64,000 nt of DNA from an uncultured Pelagibacteraceae bacterium (GCA_902524345.1 CABZCX010000001.1:67001-131000), one strand, 5' to 3'; shown: positions 1 to 8,999, counted from the first letter of the stretch. Numbers and translations are program-made. Notes: a model not told the origin generated them from the sequence alone.

Positions 1-369
1 GGTAAGAATTGCCATATTTCTGCAGGTTCGGGTGTTGGTGGAGTTCTAGAGCCCGCGCAAGCTTTACCAACAATCATAGAGGATAATGTATTTCTTGGAG
101 CGATGTCAGAGGTAGTTGAAGGCGTAATTGTTGGAGAAGGTTCAGTTTTAAGTATGGGTATGTATATTGGTCAATCAACTAAAATAGTTGAAAGGAAAAC
201 TGGGAAAATTACTTTTGGTAAAATACCACCTTATTCAGTTGTAGTTCCAGGCTCGTTGCCTGATAAAAATAATTCTTCTGCACCCTCCTTGTATTGTGCA
301 GTAATAATTAAACAAGTTGATGAAAAAACAAGATCTAAAACTTCTATTAACGACCTCTTAAGAGACTAA
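1..369 (+). CDS. dapD: 2,3,4,5-tetrahydropyridine-2,6-dicarboxylate N-succinyltransferase, C-terminal part (cut by window edge)
   Basis: Succinylates tetrahydrodipicolinate in the succinylase branch of diaminopimelate/lysine synthesis, in the cytoplasm. The frame is open from base 1, 34 codons before the ATG used by the ORF track, and reads [14 protein letters not shown] and [19 protein letters not shown], the left-handed beta-helix end typical of DapD. The ATG at 103 is internal to this conserved stretch, so the gene starts outside the window. In this copy GA-M-SEVVEG replaces the GARSEVVEG I remember for the family. dapE follows after 2 bases, so the two are almost certainly co-transcribed. 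Identity is secure; only the N-terminus is missing. Confidence 0.93.
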   Translation, partial: GKNCHISAGSGVGGVLEPAQALPTIIEDNVFLGAMSEVVEGVIVGEGSVLSMGMYIGQSTKIVERKTGKITFGKIPPYSVVVPGSLPDKNNSSAPSLYCAVIIKQVDEKTRSKTSINDLLRD

Positions 370-371
370 AA

Positions 372-1529
372 ATGAAAACTTTAAATGAGTTAAAATTAGC
401 TAAAGAGCTAATCAGATTTCCTTCTATCACTCCAGTTGATGCTGGGGTAATGAAATTTTTAGAAAAAAAATTAAAAAAATTAGGTTTCAAAACAAAAATA
501 TTGGAATTTAAAGAAAGAGGATTTCAGCCTGTGAAAAACTTGTATGCAAGATTAGGATCTAAGAAACCGAATTTTATGTTTGCAGGACATGTTGATATTG
601 TCCCTCCAGGAAACATTAAGGATTGGACGGTAAATCCATTTAAACCATCTATCAAAAAAGGCTATTTAATTGGGAGAGGTGCAAATGATATGAAAAGCTC
701 TGTTGCAGCTTTTGTGTCTGCTGTAAGCACTTTTTTATCAAAAAATAAAAAATTCAACGGATCAATAAGTTTACTTATCACAGGAGATGAAGAAGGTGAT
801 GCAGTAAATGGCACCAAAAAAGTTGTAGATTATTTAAAAAAAAGGAAAGAGAAAATTAACTTTTGTCTTGTTGGTGAACCAACAAATCCAAATAAATTAG
901 GTGAAATGATAAAGATTGGTCGTAGAGGAAGTATAACTGGAAAAATTAAAATTATAGGTGAACAATGTCACGTCGCTTATCAACATAGAGGAAATAATCC
1001 CTCAACATCATTAGTTCAAATTCTAAAAGAAATTAAAGATATTAAGTTTGATCAAGGAAACAAACACTTCCAACCTACAAACTTAGAGGTTACAAAAATA
1101 AATATAAATAATAACGCTGATAATGTTATCCCAGCTATGGCTGAGGCAACATTTAATATAAGATTTAATAATAAACATTCATCAAATTCTATCAAAAATA
1201 GACTTAATAAAATTTTTAAAAAGATAACCAAGAAAAATAAATCGAAATTCAAAATTGATTATAGAGTTTCAGGTGAAGCATTTCTAACAAGACCGAATGA
1301 AACAACGCACATGATACAAAATATCATAAAAAAAGTGACCAAAATTAAACCAAAGCTATCTACTACAGGTGGAACCTCAGATTTAAGATTCATAAGAAAA
1401 ATATCACCTGGATTAGAATTTGGGCTTGTTGGAAAAACAATGCATAAAGTTGATGAAGCCGTATCTTTAAAAGATTTGAAAAATCTTAAGAAAATTTATG
1501 AAAACATTTTAATAAATTATTTTAAATGA
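372..1529 (+). CDS. dapE: Succinyl-diaminopimelate desuccinylase
   Basis: A 385-residue M20-family di-zinc hydrolase that releases succinate from N-succinyl-LL-diaminopimelate, the step after DapD and the aminotransferase. Visible metal and catalytic motifs are AGHVDIVPPG (H73, D75), RGANDMKSS (D106), GDEEGDA (E140, E141), LVGEPTN (E169), GGTSDLRF and a C-terminal MHKVDE histidine. Length and motif spacing match the family. It lies 2 bases after dapD, and its last 4 bases overlap the start of the deacetylase-like gene (ATGA), which suggests one transcript. Confidence 0.95.
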   Translation: MKTLNELKLAKELIRFPSITPVDAGVMKFLEKKLKKLGFKTKILEFKERGFQPVKNLYARLGSKKPNFMFAGHVDIVPPGNIKDWTVNPFKPSIKKGYLIGRGANDMKSSVAAFVSAVSTFLSKNKKFNGSISLLITGDEEGDAVNGTKKVVDYLKKRKEKINFCLVGEPTNPNKLGEMIKIGRRGSITGKIKIIGEQCHVAYQHRGNNPSTSLVQILKEIKDIKFDQGNKHFQPTNLEVTKININNNADNVIPAMAEATFNIRFNNKHSSNSIKNRLNKIFKKITKKNKSKFKIDYRVSGEAFLTRPNETTHMIQNIIKKVTKIKPKLSTTGGTSDLRFIRKISPGLEFGLVGKTMHKVDEAVSLKDLKNLKKIYENILINYFK

Positions 1530-2449
1530 AAACAGCGATCATAAATTCTGATTCCTATGAGAAACATAACACTGGCAATGGTCATCCTGAGCAGCCTAAA
1601 AGAGTAGTTGCTATAAAAGAAGAGTTAAAAAAAAGAAAAGATTTAATCTGGGATAAACCAGATAATGTTCCTGATGATATATTGTATATGACACATTCAA
1701 AAGACTATATAAATAATTTAAAAGATTCTTTTCCTCAAAAAGGCCTTAAGTTTCTAGATGGCGATACAGTTGTATCACCCGAAAGTAAAAAAGCAGTTTT
1801 TGATGCTGCTGGTTCAACAATAAGAGCAATAGATGGAATAGAGAGTAACCAATTTAAAAATGCATTCTGTTTGGCTAGACCACCTGGGCACCATGCTGAA
1901 AAAAATAAAGCTATGGGATTTTGTTGTATATCAAACGCGGGAGTAGCAACAAACTATTTAGTGTCAAAATATAAATACAAAAAAATTGCCTGTGTAGATT
2001 TTGACGTGCACTGGGGTAATGGAAATTATGATGTCATGCGTAATAATAAAAATTCATTATATATTTCTACACACCAATATCCTTTTTATCCTGGGGGTGG
2101 AACAGATAAAGATAAAGGAGACTTTAATAATTCATTGAATATCCCTTTGCCTGCTGGGACGAACTCCGAAGAATACTTTAATGCATTTGATAGGGTGTTA
2201 GAAAGATTAGTTCAATATAAACCAGATTTTCTCATATTTTCAGCAGGTTTTGATGCACATAAAGATGATCCATTAGCTCAATTTCAACTTAGTTCAAAAG
2301 ATTTTTATGAAATTACCAAAAGAACATTAGCGGCTACTAATAAGTTTACCGCAGGTAAAGTTGTTTCTATACTTGAAGGTGGATATGATTTAAATGCTTT
2401 AGCAGAAAGCGCCAACGAACATGTTAATGCATTGGTGGAATTCAATTGA
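1526..2449 (+). CDS. Histone-deacetylase-superfamily protein (AcuC/HDAC-like amidohydrolase)
   Basis: A 307-residue arginase-fold, zinc-dependent deacetylase. The whole HDAC signature is present: ARPPGHHAE (H122/H123), CVDFDVHWGNG (zinc ligands D160 and H162), FSAGFDAHKDDPL (D243) and LEGGYD (284-288). Bacterial members act on acetyl-lysine, acetylpolyamines or other amides; the substrate cannot be read from the sequence. It begins inside the dapE stop and is followed 30 bases later by a SET-domain gene, so a deacetylase and a putative lysine methyltransferase sit side by side. All catalytic residues I can recognise are intact, so it is probably active. Confidence 0.9.
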   Translation: MKTAIINSDSYEKHNTGNGHPEQPKRVVAIKEELKKRKDLIWDKPDNVPDDILYMTHSKDYINNLKDSFPQKGLKFLDGDTVVSPESKKAVFDAAGSTIRAIDGIESNQFKNAFCLARPPGHHAEKNKAMGFCCISNAGVATNYLVSKYKYKKIACVDFDVHWGNGNYDVMRNNKNSLYISTHQYPFYPGGGTDKDKGDFNNSLNIPLPAGTNSEEYFNAFDRVLERLVQYKPDFLIFSAGFDAHKDDPLAQFQLSSKDFYEITKRTLAATNKFTAGKVVSILEGGYDLNALAESANEHVNALVEFN

Positions 2450-2479
2450 TAAATATCTAGCCCATCATAAATCGACTTC

Positions 2480-2974
2480 ATGAAACTATACAAAATAAGA
2501 AAATCAAAAATTGATAATAAAGGTCGTGGACTTTATGCTACTAAAAATATCAAAGAGGGTACAAAAATTATTAATTACTTAGGAAAAATAATTACAAATA
2601 AAGAAGTTGAAGACTCAGATAAATATGACAATAAAAAACCTATTTATCTATTTACTCTAAATAAAAAATATACCTTAGATGGTGATTTCTCATTTAATAT
2701 TGCTGGATTGGTAAATCATAGTTGTGATGCGAACGCACGTTATGATGGTAAGGGTTTAAAAATTTGGATAACAGCTGATAGAGATATTAAAAAGGGCGAA
2801 GAGATAACTTGTGATTATGGTTTTAGTTTTGACAAAGAAGATTACAAGCAATTTCCTTGTAAATGTAAATCAAAAAATTGTTGTGGTTTTATAATTCGTG
2901 AGGAAAGCAGATGGCGAATACACCGTAAATTTGCGATGAGTAATAAAAAAAAATTAATAAATAACTCTCGTTAA
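2480..2974 (+). CDS. SET-domain protein, putative protein-lysine methyltransferase
   Basis: A 164-residue protein made almost entirely of a SET fold. The start RGLYATKNIKEGTKI matches the SET N-terminus, LVNHSCDANARY carries the NHSC motif (79-82) that binds S-adenosylmethionine, and EEITCDYGF supplies the catalytic tyrosine (Y113). A short post-SET cysteine set follows (FPCKCKSKNCCGF, near 126-136), which in eukaryotic enzymes binds zinc. The target protein is unknown. It lies 30 bases after the HDAC-like gene, and its 3' end overlaps truA convergently by 21 bases. Bacterial SET proteins are known but not common; the call rests on complete motifs. Confidence 0.88.
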   Translation: MKLYKIRKSKIDNKGRGLYATKNIKEGTKIINYLGKIITNKEVEDSDKYDNKKPIYLFTLNKKYTLDGDFSFNIAGLVNHSCDANARYDGKGLKIWITADRDIKKGEEITCDYGFSFDKEDYKQFPCKCKSKNCCGFIIREESRWRIHRKFAMSNKKKLINNSR

Positions 2975-3694
2975 ATAGAGACCTTGAGGAGGTGCAGGTG
3001 GAGCACATAATTCTCTTTTTTTAGACTGCATTACATTTACAAATCTTTTTAATGTCCATTTTTCTTCCCCAACATATTTTAAACAACCAACCATAGACCG
3101 AACTTGTTGTTGTAAGAAAGATTGAGATCTGAATTCTATTTCAATCTTATTTTTTGTAGATCTTATTTTTACAGATTTCATAGTCTTTATTGGACTTTTA
3201 GCCCTACAACTCGATTTTCTAAAAGTACTGAAATCTTTAGTACCAATCAATTTTCTTGCAGCACCTTTCATCAATTTTAAATCAAGATCTTTTATAATAT
3301 GCCAGCCTCTATTTTTATCTAAAACTGGTCCACTAATCCGATTAATAATCACATAATTATAAACTCTCATTTTAGCTGAAAATCTAGCATGAAAATTATT
3401 ACCTCTTTTTGTAATTTTAAGTATTGCTATTCCATCTTTATTTAAAAAATGATTGATTGATTTTAAAAACCTATCAATTTTGATAATCTTATTTTTACAA
3501 TCAAAATGTGCTGACTGTTCTTTAGCATGTACACCAACATCTAATCTTCCAGCCCCATATATTATGATTTTTTCTTTTAAAAGTTTTGAAATTTTCTCTT
3601 GTAATAACCCCTGGACAGTTTTTTTTTTTTTTTGAATTTGCCAACCCCTAAAATTAGTGCCCTCATATTCAATTAATATTTGATACCTAAACAT
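2954..3694 (-). CDS. truA: tRNA pseudouridine(38-40) synthase
   Basis: A 246-residue enzyme that isomerises uridines 38-40 in the anticodon arm of tRNAs. It has the N-terminal IEYEGTNFRGWQ motif and the catalytic aspartate in GAGRLDVGVHAKEQ (D52); the usual form is GRTDAGVHA, so two flanking residues differ but the Asp is kept. The C-terminal half has FLQQQVRSMVG, also typical. Codons for residues 20-26 contain a run of 15 A (T on the plus strand at 3619-3633), a slippage-prone tract. Its start overlaps the fmt stop by 8 bases, and def-fmt-truA form one operon. Confidence 0.94.
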   Translation of the reverse strand: MFRYQILIEYEGTNFRGWQIQKKKKTVQGLLQEKISKLLKEKIIIYGAGRLDVGVHAKEQSAHFDCKNKIIKIDRFLKSINHFLNKDGIAILKITKRGNNFHARFSAKMRVYNYVIINRISGPVLDKNRGWHIIKDLDLKLMKGAARKLIGTKDFSTFRKSSCRAKSPIKTMKSVKIRSTKNKIEIEFRSQSFLQQQVRSMVGCLKYVGEEKWTLKRFVNVMQSKKRELCAPPAPPQGLYLTRVIY

Positions 3695-4619
3695 TTGATA
3701 ACTTTGAGCCCTTTTTAATTTGAGAGCCCAACATGAATTTGGTAATTTTTTGTGGTCTTTTTCCTTGTCTTTGAATTTCGAGAATCTTAATAGATTGGTT
3801 TTTATTACATGCTACTTCCAGCTGATTTGAAATTATTTCTCCAACTTGACCTATGCCATTACCAATTTCGGCTTTCAAAATTTTATATCTTTCGCCATTA
3901 AAACTAAAAGAAGCACCTGGGGAGGGAAATAATCCGTTTATTTTTCCAATTATTTTAGAAGCATCTTCGTGCCAATCGATCCGTGACTCCTCCTTGTCAA
4001 TTTTTTTTGCATAAGTAGCTTTTGAATGATCCTGATCAATAAATTTCGCCTTATCTTCCAGTATATCATCCACATTATCTAAAATTTTTTCAGCAGCTAA
4101 AGCCGATAGTTTTTCTGAAATTTCTTGAGCATTTTGGTTTTGATCTATTTTGATTTTATAAATATTACTAACTGGTCCGCTATCCAATTCTTTTTTGATC
4201 TTCATAATACTTATGCCCGTTTCAGGATCTAAATTCATAATTGATCTTTGGATTGGCGCTGCGCCTCGCCAACTAGGAAGAATTGAGGCGTGAATATTTA
4301 CAAAACCTTTTTTAGTTAAGTTTAAAAAATTTTCAGGAATTATTTGTCCATATGCACACACTATCGCAAGATCTGCATTTAATTCTTTTAAAAATTCATA
4401 CTCCTCATGATTATCTTTAAGTGTCTTGGGTGTTCTATGATTAATATTTAAAGTTTCAGAGATACCCTGAACTGGACTTTTGTTTATTTTTTGTCCTCTA
4501 TGAGATTTTTGCGGTGGTTGAGTAAAAACCACAGAAATATTATAACCATTTTGATATAGAGATTTTAAGATAGGAACACAAAATATTGGTGTACCCATAA
4601 AGATAATTTTATTTGCCAT
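3687..4619 (-). CDS. fmt: Methionyl-tRNA formyltransferase
   Basis: A 310-residue enzyme that formylates initiator Met-tRNA using 10-formyl-tetrahydrofolate. The N-terminal Rossmann half starts IIFMGTPIFCVPIL and contains FVNIHASILPSWRGAAPIQ, which holds the catalytic Asn/His and the folate-site SWRGAAPI motif. GISIMKIKKELDSGPV follows, then a C-terminal OB-like tRNA-binding domain. It lies 2 bases downstream of def, the enzyme that later removes the formyl group, and runs into truA. Length and motifs are normal. Confidence 0.96.
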   Translation of the reverse strand: MANKIIFMGTPIFCVPILKSLYQNGYNISVVFTQPPQKSHRGQKINKSPVQGISETLNINHRTPKTLKDNHEEYEFLKELNADLAIVCAYGQIIPENFLNLTKKGFVNIHASILPSWRGAAPIQRSIMNLDPETGISIMKIKKELDSGPVSNIYKIKIDQNQNAQEISEKLSALAAEKILDNVDDILEDKAKFIDQDHSKATYAKKIDKEESRIDWHEDASKIIGKINGLFPSPGASFSFNGERYKILKAEIGNGIGQVGEIISNQLEVACNKNQSIKILEIQRQGKRPQKITKFMLGSQIKKGSKLSNV

Positions 4620-4621
4620 CT

Positions 4622-5146
4622 TTAAACTACTACTCTGTCTGGATTTTTTTTAATTTTTGAAATTTTTTTAATAATAAAGTCTTTTTTTAATTTAGATAAA
4701 TGATCAATGATCAATTTCCCATCTAAATGATTAATTTCATGTTGGATACATGTTGATAAGAGTCCATCACATTTTAAATTTTTTTTTGAGCCTTTTTCAT
4801 CAATATACTCAATTTCACATATTTTTGGTCTTTCAATTTCAACAAACGTTTCTGGTATTGAAAGACATCCTTCTTCATAAACCGACATTTCATCACTCAA
4901 ATTTTTGATCACTGGATTAATTAATGCCATTGGTTGCTTTTTTTCATTTTTACTTGAAACATCAACAACTAAAACTCTTTTAAGTATACCTACTTGAACT
5001 GCCGCAAGACCAATTCCATTAGAGTGGTACATTGTTTCGAATAAATCATTTATTAATTTTTTTTCATCACTTCCAATTTTTTCAATTGGATTAGAAACTT
5101 TTTTTAATATTTCATCTGGGACAGTAATAATTTCTTTAATGGTCAT
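4622..5146 (-). CDS. def: Peptide deformylase
   Basis: A 174-residue metalloprotease that removes the N-formyl group from new proteins. All three family motifs are seen: GIGLAAVQVG (motif 1), EEGCLSIPE with the metal-binding Cys (motif 2), and QHEINHLDG with the two His ligands and catalytic Glu (motif 3). It is the first housekeeping gene of the def-fmt-truA set and lies 23 bases downstream of the 587-aa protein on the same strand. Confidence 0.96.
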   Translation of the reverse strand: MTIKEIITVPDEILKKVSNPIEKIGSDEKKLINDLFETMYHSNGIGLAAVQVGILKRVLVVDVSSKNEKKQPMALINPVIKNLSDEMSVYEEGCLSIPETFVEIERPKICEIEYIDEKGSKKNLKCDGLLSTCIQHEINHLDGKLIIDHLSKLKKDFIIKKISKIKKNPDRVVV

Positions 5147-5169
5147 GAAATAAACAAATAAACTAATTT

Positions 5170-6933
5170 TTACACTTTTAAAGGAAGAACTTTAAGCAAA
5201 ATTTTATTTCTTATAGAATCTATGTTTAACTGGTTTAATGCACTAATTATAAAATAAACTGTATCTTCATCTATTCTCTCAAGTTTATCCTGACCAATAA
5301 CTTCGACGATTCTTAATAGTGCTGCACCAGATTCAGCATTATTAATCATTATTTGTATATCCGTTGGCATTTCGTTTTCACTTATCAAGTATAATTCATC
5401 ATATTTTTCAGAAATCTTTATACCATCTGCTTTAAGAGACTCTAAAAATATTACATCCTTTTTAGAAAAAGAATATCTTTTATTTTTTTTAATTTTTTTA
5501 AGAAAATTATTAACATCTTTTTCAATCTTTGACTTTGAATAATCTCCATTAAAATAGTTAATTAATTTAGATTGGTGAAGAACATCATTATTATATTTTA
5601 TTTCCATTGGTAAATCTTTATTCAATTCTATATTCGTGTAATAAAAACTTGTTAAATTGTCAGGCACTTCTGTAGGGTCCATCTCTTTTAAAAATTTTTT
5701 TAATTGATTATCAAAAGCATAATTTAAATTATCTTTTTTGAATAACCCCTTTAAAATTTTTAATAATTTTAATTTTTCAATCATTTCAGATTCAAGTAAA
5801 ATTTTCTGATAAAGTAAGGCTCTTGCCTCAATATTAGATAGAGATTTGTAGGACTCTTTAGCATTTAAAAGTTGACTAATATTAAATTGAAATCTCATAT
5901 AAATTTTAAATAACTCGTTCTCAGAATAGTTCTTATTATGAACGGCTTTTTCAATATTTGATATCTTATCTATTTCTGAAATATCAACTTTTTTTAAAGA
6001 TGATAACAAATTTGCTGATGATAGATATCTCCAAATAATTTTAGATGTTTTTTCGTCTGGTTGAAATTCAAAATTAGGATTTGTCTTATGAGCAAGATGA
6101 AAATCAAATATTGTTTTTTCAGATATTGAATCATCGATTTTTGAGGTATAGCCAAGTAAATAATCAATTTTTTTTTCAAAATATCTATCTTTGAAACCTA
6201 ACTCTTTTTTTAAGTCTAAAATTAATAATGCTTCCTCAGTCTTGCCTGCATTTATCAGACAGTATACGTTAAATTTTGAAAGATATTTATCTGTGATTGG
6301 CTCAGAATTTTTTGAAAATATATCACAAGCCTTTTTCAATCTAAACTCAGATATATAATAATCTATAAAGTGTTTAGATAATTTAGGGTTATCATTAAGA
6401 AGACTATTTTTATCCAAATACTCTTTAATTAAATCAAAATTTGAGTTCTTTATTAGCCAGTCTGATTTTAATTTTAAAAATTCTTTCTCGGTGATATTTT
6501 TTTTAGGATAGTGAGCATTAGTTAAAATTGAAATCTTCATCAACTCTGAAGCATCATCAGAAAGATTTAGTTTTGTGATTCTACCAAACAGATTCTTTAA
6601 TTGATTACCATCCGAATTACTCCACATATTAATATCTAAATCATAATCCTCCGGGTCGTATAATCCAGTAATCTTTATCTTCTTTGAATTTAAAGACGAG
6701 TCTTGAATAATGCCTAAAGTTTCATCATTTGACTTTTTATTAAAAATACTTATCTCACTTGATAAGTTGTTACTTTCATCTATTGGCAAGTTAGATTCTG
6801 GATTTAGGTCACTTTTTTTCTCATTAAACTTCCAAATGTCTACTGGTTTATCTGAGGAATGTGCTTTGAAAGAGGTAAATAATATGAAAATAACAAGTAA
6901 AAGTTTTTTACTTAACAATTTTGAATTTTTCAT
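5170..6933 (-). CDS. Uncharacterised exported protein, 587 aa
   Basis: I do not recognise the family. The first ~27 residues (KKLLLVIFILFTSFKAHSS) look like a Sec signal peptide with cleavage after AHSS, so the protein is probably periplasmic. The rest is hydrophilic and largely helical, with stretches such as FNVYCLINAGKTEEALLILDL that resemble degenerate TPR-type helical repeats. There is no catalytic motif or second membrane segment. It starts inside the 3' end of a 59-aa membrane-protein gene and precedes def by 23 bases, so the three may share a transcript. A scaffold or envelope role is a guess from localisation only. Being a long gene in a compact genome argues for a selected function. 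Confidence 0.8.
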   Translation of the reverse strand: MKNSKLLSKKLLLVIFILFTSFKAHSSDKPVDIWKFNEKKSDLNPESNLPIDESNNLSSEISIFNKKSNDETLGIIQDSSLNSKKIKITGLYDPEDYDLDINMWSNSDGNQLKNLFGRITKLNLSDDASELMKISILTNAHYPKKNITEKEFLKLKSDWLIKNSNFDLIKEYLDKNSLLNDNPKLSKHFIDYYISEFRLKKACDIFSKNSEPITDKYLSKFNVYCLINAGKTEEALLILDLKKELGFKDRYFEKKIDYLLGYTSKIDDSISEKTIFDFHLAHKTNPNFEFQPDEKTSKIIWRYLSSANLLSSLKKVDISEIDKISNIEKAVHNKNYSENELFKIYMRFQFNISQLLNAKESYKSLSNIEARALLYQKILLESEMIEKLKLLKILKGLFKKDNLNYAFDNQLKKFLKEMDPTEVPDNLTSFYYTNIELNKDLPMEIKYNNDVLHQSKLINYFNGDYSKSKIEKDVNNFLKKIKKNKRYSFSKKDVIFLESLKADGIKISEKYDELYLISENEMPTDIQIMINNAESGAALLRIVEVIGQDKLERIDEDTVYFIISALNQLNIDSIRNKILLKVLPLKV

Positions 6934-7087
6934 TTGGGATTATTTTTTGTATATCATTTTTTGGGGCTGGAAATTCAATTTTATTTAAAAAGAAAACAAT
7001 ACCAATAATAAATAGTAAAATTAAAGTTAATTTTATTACTATCCCAATTAAACTTTGTCTCGAACTTGTTTTTTTATAAATTTGCAT
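6908..7087 (-). CDS. Small single-span membrane protein, 59 aa (below ORF-track cutoff)
   Basis: Found by reading the minus strand. The ATG is at 7087 and the TAA at 6908-6910, giving 59 codons. The peptide has a basic start (MQIYKKTSSRQS), one strong hydrophobic helix near residues 13-34 (IKLTLILLFIIGIVFFL) and a short polar tail (EFPAPKNDIQKIIPNEKFK). This predicts an inner-membrane protein with one span. Its last 26 bases overlap the start of the 587-aa exported protein, an arrangement typical of translationally coupled genes. It fills the space between that gene and the divergent aroK. Function unknown. Confidence 0.6.
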   Translation of the reverse strand: MQIYKKTSSRQSLIGIVIKLTLILLFIIGIVFFLNKIEFPAPKNDIQKIIPNEKFKIVK

Positions 7088-7144
7088 ATAACTTTAAGTA
7101 TTTTCAAATTAAGACATATTTGTGTTTTTTCAATAAAGAAACTT

Positions 7145-7669
7145 ATGGAATCAAGAGAAAATATTGTTTTTTTAGGCATGATGGGATCTGGTAAAACCAG
7201 TATTGGAATATTAATTTCAAAAAGACTTAATTTACAATTTTACGATATTGATCAAATTATTGAAAAAGAATTGAAGATGAGTATATCAGACATCTTTAAT
7301 TCAAGAGGAGAAAAATTTTTTAGAGATTTAGAGGAAAGAACAACACTTAAAATTTTAAAAAAAAGAGGTGTGGTTGTTTCTTTGGGTGGAGGTGCATTTA
7401 TTAATAAAAAAATTAGAGACGAAATTTTGAAAAATCACTTTTCTTTTTGGTTAAGCTGGAATTTCAAAACACTCGTCAGGAGAATACAAAATAACTCAAA
7501 AAGACCAATTGCTGTTAAATCCTCTCCGGGTGAACTAATAGATTTAATAAAAAAAAGGTCAATAATTTACTCTAAATCAAAATATAAAATTAATTGTGAA
7601 AGATTGTCCAAAAATGAGATAGTAAATAAAGTTAGAAAAATATATGAAAATAAAAAGACTTTTAGTTAG
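7145..7669 (+). CDS. aroK: Shikimate kinase
   Basis: A 174-residue kinase that phosphorylates shikimate in aromatic amino-acid synthesis. The Walker A loop is GMMGSGKTS (11-19). QFYDIDQIIE supplies the shikimate-contact Asp, GEKFFRDLEE the conserved RxxE region, and GGGAF the central glycine loop. The ORF track starts at 7055, but the family N-terminus fits the ATG at 7145 (MESRENIVFLG); the 30 residues before it look non-coding. The 3' end overlaps aroB by 26 bases, as expected for the aroKB pair. Confidence 0.94.
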   Translation: MESRENIVFLGMMGSGKTSIGILISKRLNLQFYDIDQIIEKELKMSISDIFNSRGEKFFRDLEERTTLKILKKRGVVVSLGGGAFINKKIRDEILKNHFSFWLSWNFKTLVRRIQNNSKRPIAVKSSPGELIDLIKKRSIIYSKSKYKINCERLSKNEIVNKVRKIYENKKTFS

Positions 7670-8750
7670 TACAAATCAAGAAAAATACCCAATATTTATT
7701 GGCTCAGGACTAATTTCAAATTTAAAAGGTATTATAAAAAAACAGTCAATTAGTTTTGTCAAATGTCTAATTGTTGTTGACAGAAACGTTCCAAGCAGGA
7801 AAATTAATATAATTAGAAAAAAACTGTATCCCAAAAAAGTATATATTCACTACTTAGAGGCTAATGAAAAAAACAAAAATCAAAAAACAACAGATAAAAT
7901 TTTAGATATCCTTCTAAAAAAAAATTTTTCAAGAGAAGATATTTTGATAAGTGTCGGTGGTGGTATAACTGGTGACATTGCTGGATACGCTGCAAGCATA
8001 TTTAAAAGAGGACTAAAATTTATAAATATACCCACTACTCTTTTAGCTCAAGTAGACTCTTCAATAGGTGGTAAAACCGGTGTTAATACAAAACACGGTA
8101 AAAATCTTATTGGAAGTTTCTACCAACCTAAATTAGTCATAAGTGATATTGATTTTCTAAATACTCTTCCCAAAAGAGAGATTATATGTGGCTATGGTGA
8201 AATTTTAAAACATTCTTTAATTTCTAATAAAAATTTTTTTCAATTCTTAAATAAAAATTTTGAAAAAATTTTAAGATTTAAATCCCCATATATTGAAAAA
8301 ACTATTCATGAGAGTTGTAAAATTAAAAAAAAAATAGTCGAGAAAGATGAAAAGGAAAGAAGTTTAAGGAAAATTCTAAATTTTGGTCATACTTTTGCTC
8401 ATGCTTATGAAGCAAGCTTAAATTTTTCCAGAAAACTAAATCATGGTGAAGCTGTTATTTTAGGGATGACCACAGCACTCAACTTTAGTAAATCAAACAA
8501 TTTGTTACCATCAAATGAATTCAAAATTATTTTAGACCATATAAAAAACTCCAATTTACCAAATAATATTAAAGAATATTTTTTTTTAAAGGATATAAAC
8601 AAAATTATCTCATTTATGATTAATGATAAAAAAAATAGTTCAAATAAAATAAATCTAATATTATTAAAAAAGATTGGGGCTCCATTAATTAATAAAAAGT
8701 TTAGTAAAGAAAAATTAAAAATATTTTTAGATAAACAATTACGTAATTAA
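7644..8750 (+). CDS. aroB: 3-dehydroquinate synthase
   Basis: A 368-residue NAD- and zinc-dependent enzyme that turns DAHP into 3-dehydroquinate, the second shikimate-pathway step. It shows SVGGGITGDIAGYAAS (NAD-binding glycines), IPTTLLAQVDSSIGGKTGVN (substrate and NAD contacts), GEILKHSLI with a metal-ligand Glu, and NFGHTFAHAYE and LNHGEAV with the metal His residues. The start overlaps aroK in another frame, so translation is likely coupled. The last 12 bases overlap bolA convergently. Confidence 0.96.
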   Translation: MKIKRLLVSTNQEKYPIFIGSGLISNLKGIIKKQSISFVKCLIVVDRNVPSRKINIIRKKLYPKKVYIHYLEANEKNKNQKTTDKILDILLKKNFSREDILISVGGGITGDIAGYAASIFKRGLKFINIPTTLLAQVDSSIGGKTGVNTKHGKNLIGSFYQPKLVISDIDFLNTLPKREIICGYGEILKHSLISNKNFFQFLNKNFEKILRFKSPYIEKTIHESCKIKKKIVEKDEKERSLRKILNFGHTFAHAYEASLNFSRKLNHGEAVILGMTTALNFSKSNNLLPSNEFKIILDHIKNSNLPNNIKEYFFLKDINKIISFMINDKKNSSNKINLILLKKIGAPLINKKFSKEKLKIFLDKQLRN

Positions 8751-8999
8751 AATTTGAATTGAATGAATATTATTTTTGAGTTCCTTATCTAAAATTTTAT
8801 AAATTTTTTTATTACTTTGAATTCTACCCATTTTTAACAGTTCTTTCGAACTTATCAAAATTTTTAAATGAAACTTTTTTTCATCATTGCCTTTGTGCCC
8901 CGTGTGTAGAAAAGATTTATCTTCTATATTAATATGTTGTACAATAATTTCTTTTTCAATTTTTTTTTTTATGATTGCAATTAAATCATTTATATTCAT
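8739..8999 (-). CDS. BolA-family protein
   Basis: An 86-residue protein with the BolA fold. The pattern IVQHINIEDKSFLHTGHKGNDEKKFHLKILISS matches the family, including the conserved His-rich segment, and KIYKILDKELKNNIHSIQI forms the C-terminal helix and strand. BolA proteins pair with monothiol glutaredoxins in iron-sulphur or iron handling. No glutaredoxin gene is in the window. Its start is only 17 bases from the divergent J-domain gene, so the two promoter regions must overlap the genes or each other. In many alphaproteobacteria a BolA gene neighbours cobS and cobT. Confidence 0.85.
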   Translation of the reverse strand: MNINDLIAIIKKKIEKEIIVQHINIEDKSFLHTGHKGNDEKKFHLKILISSKELLKMGRIQSNKKIYKILDKELKNNIHSIQILIT

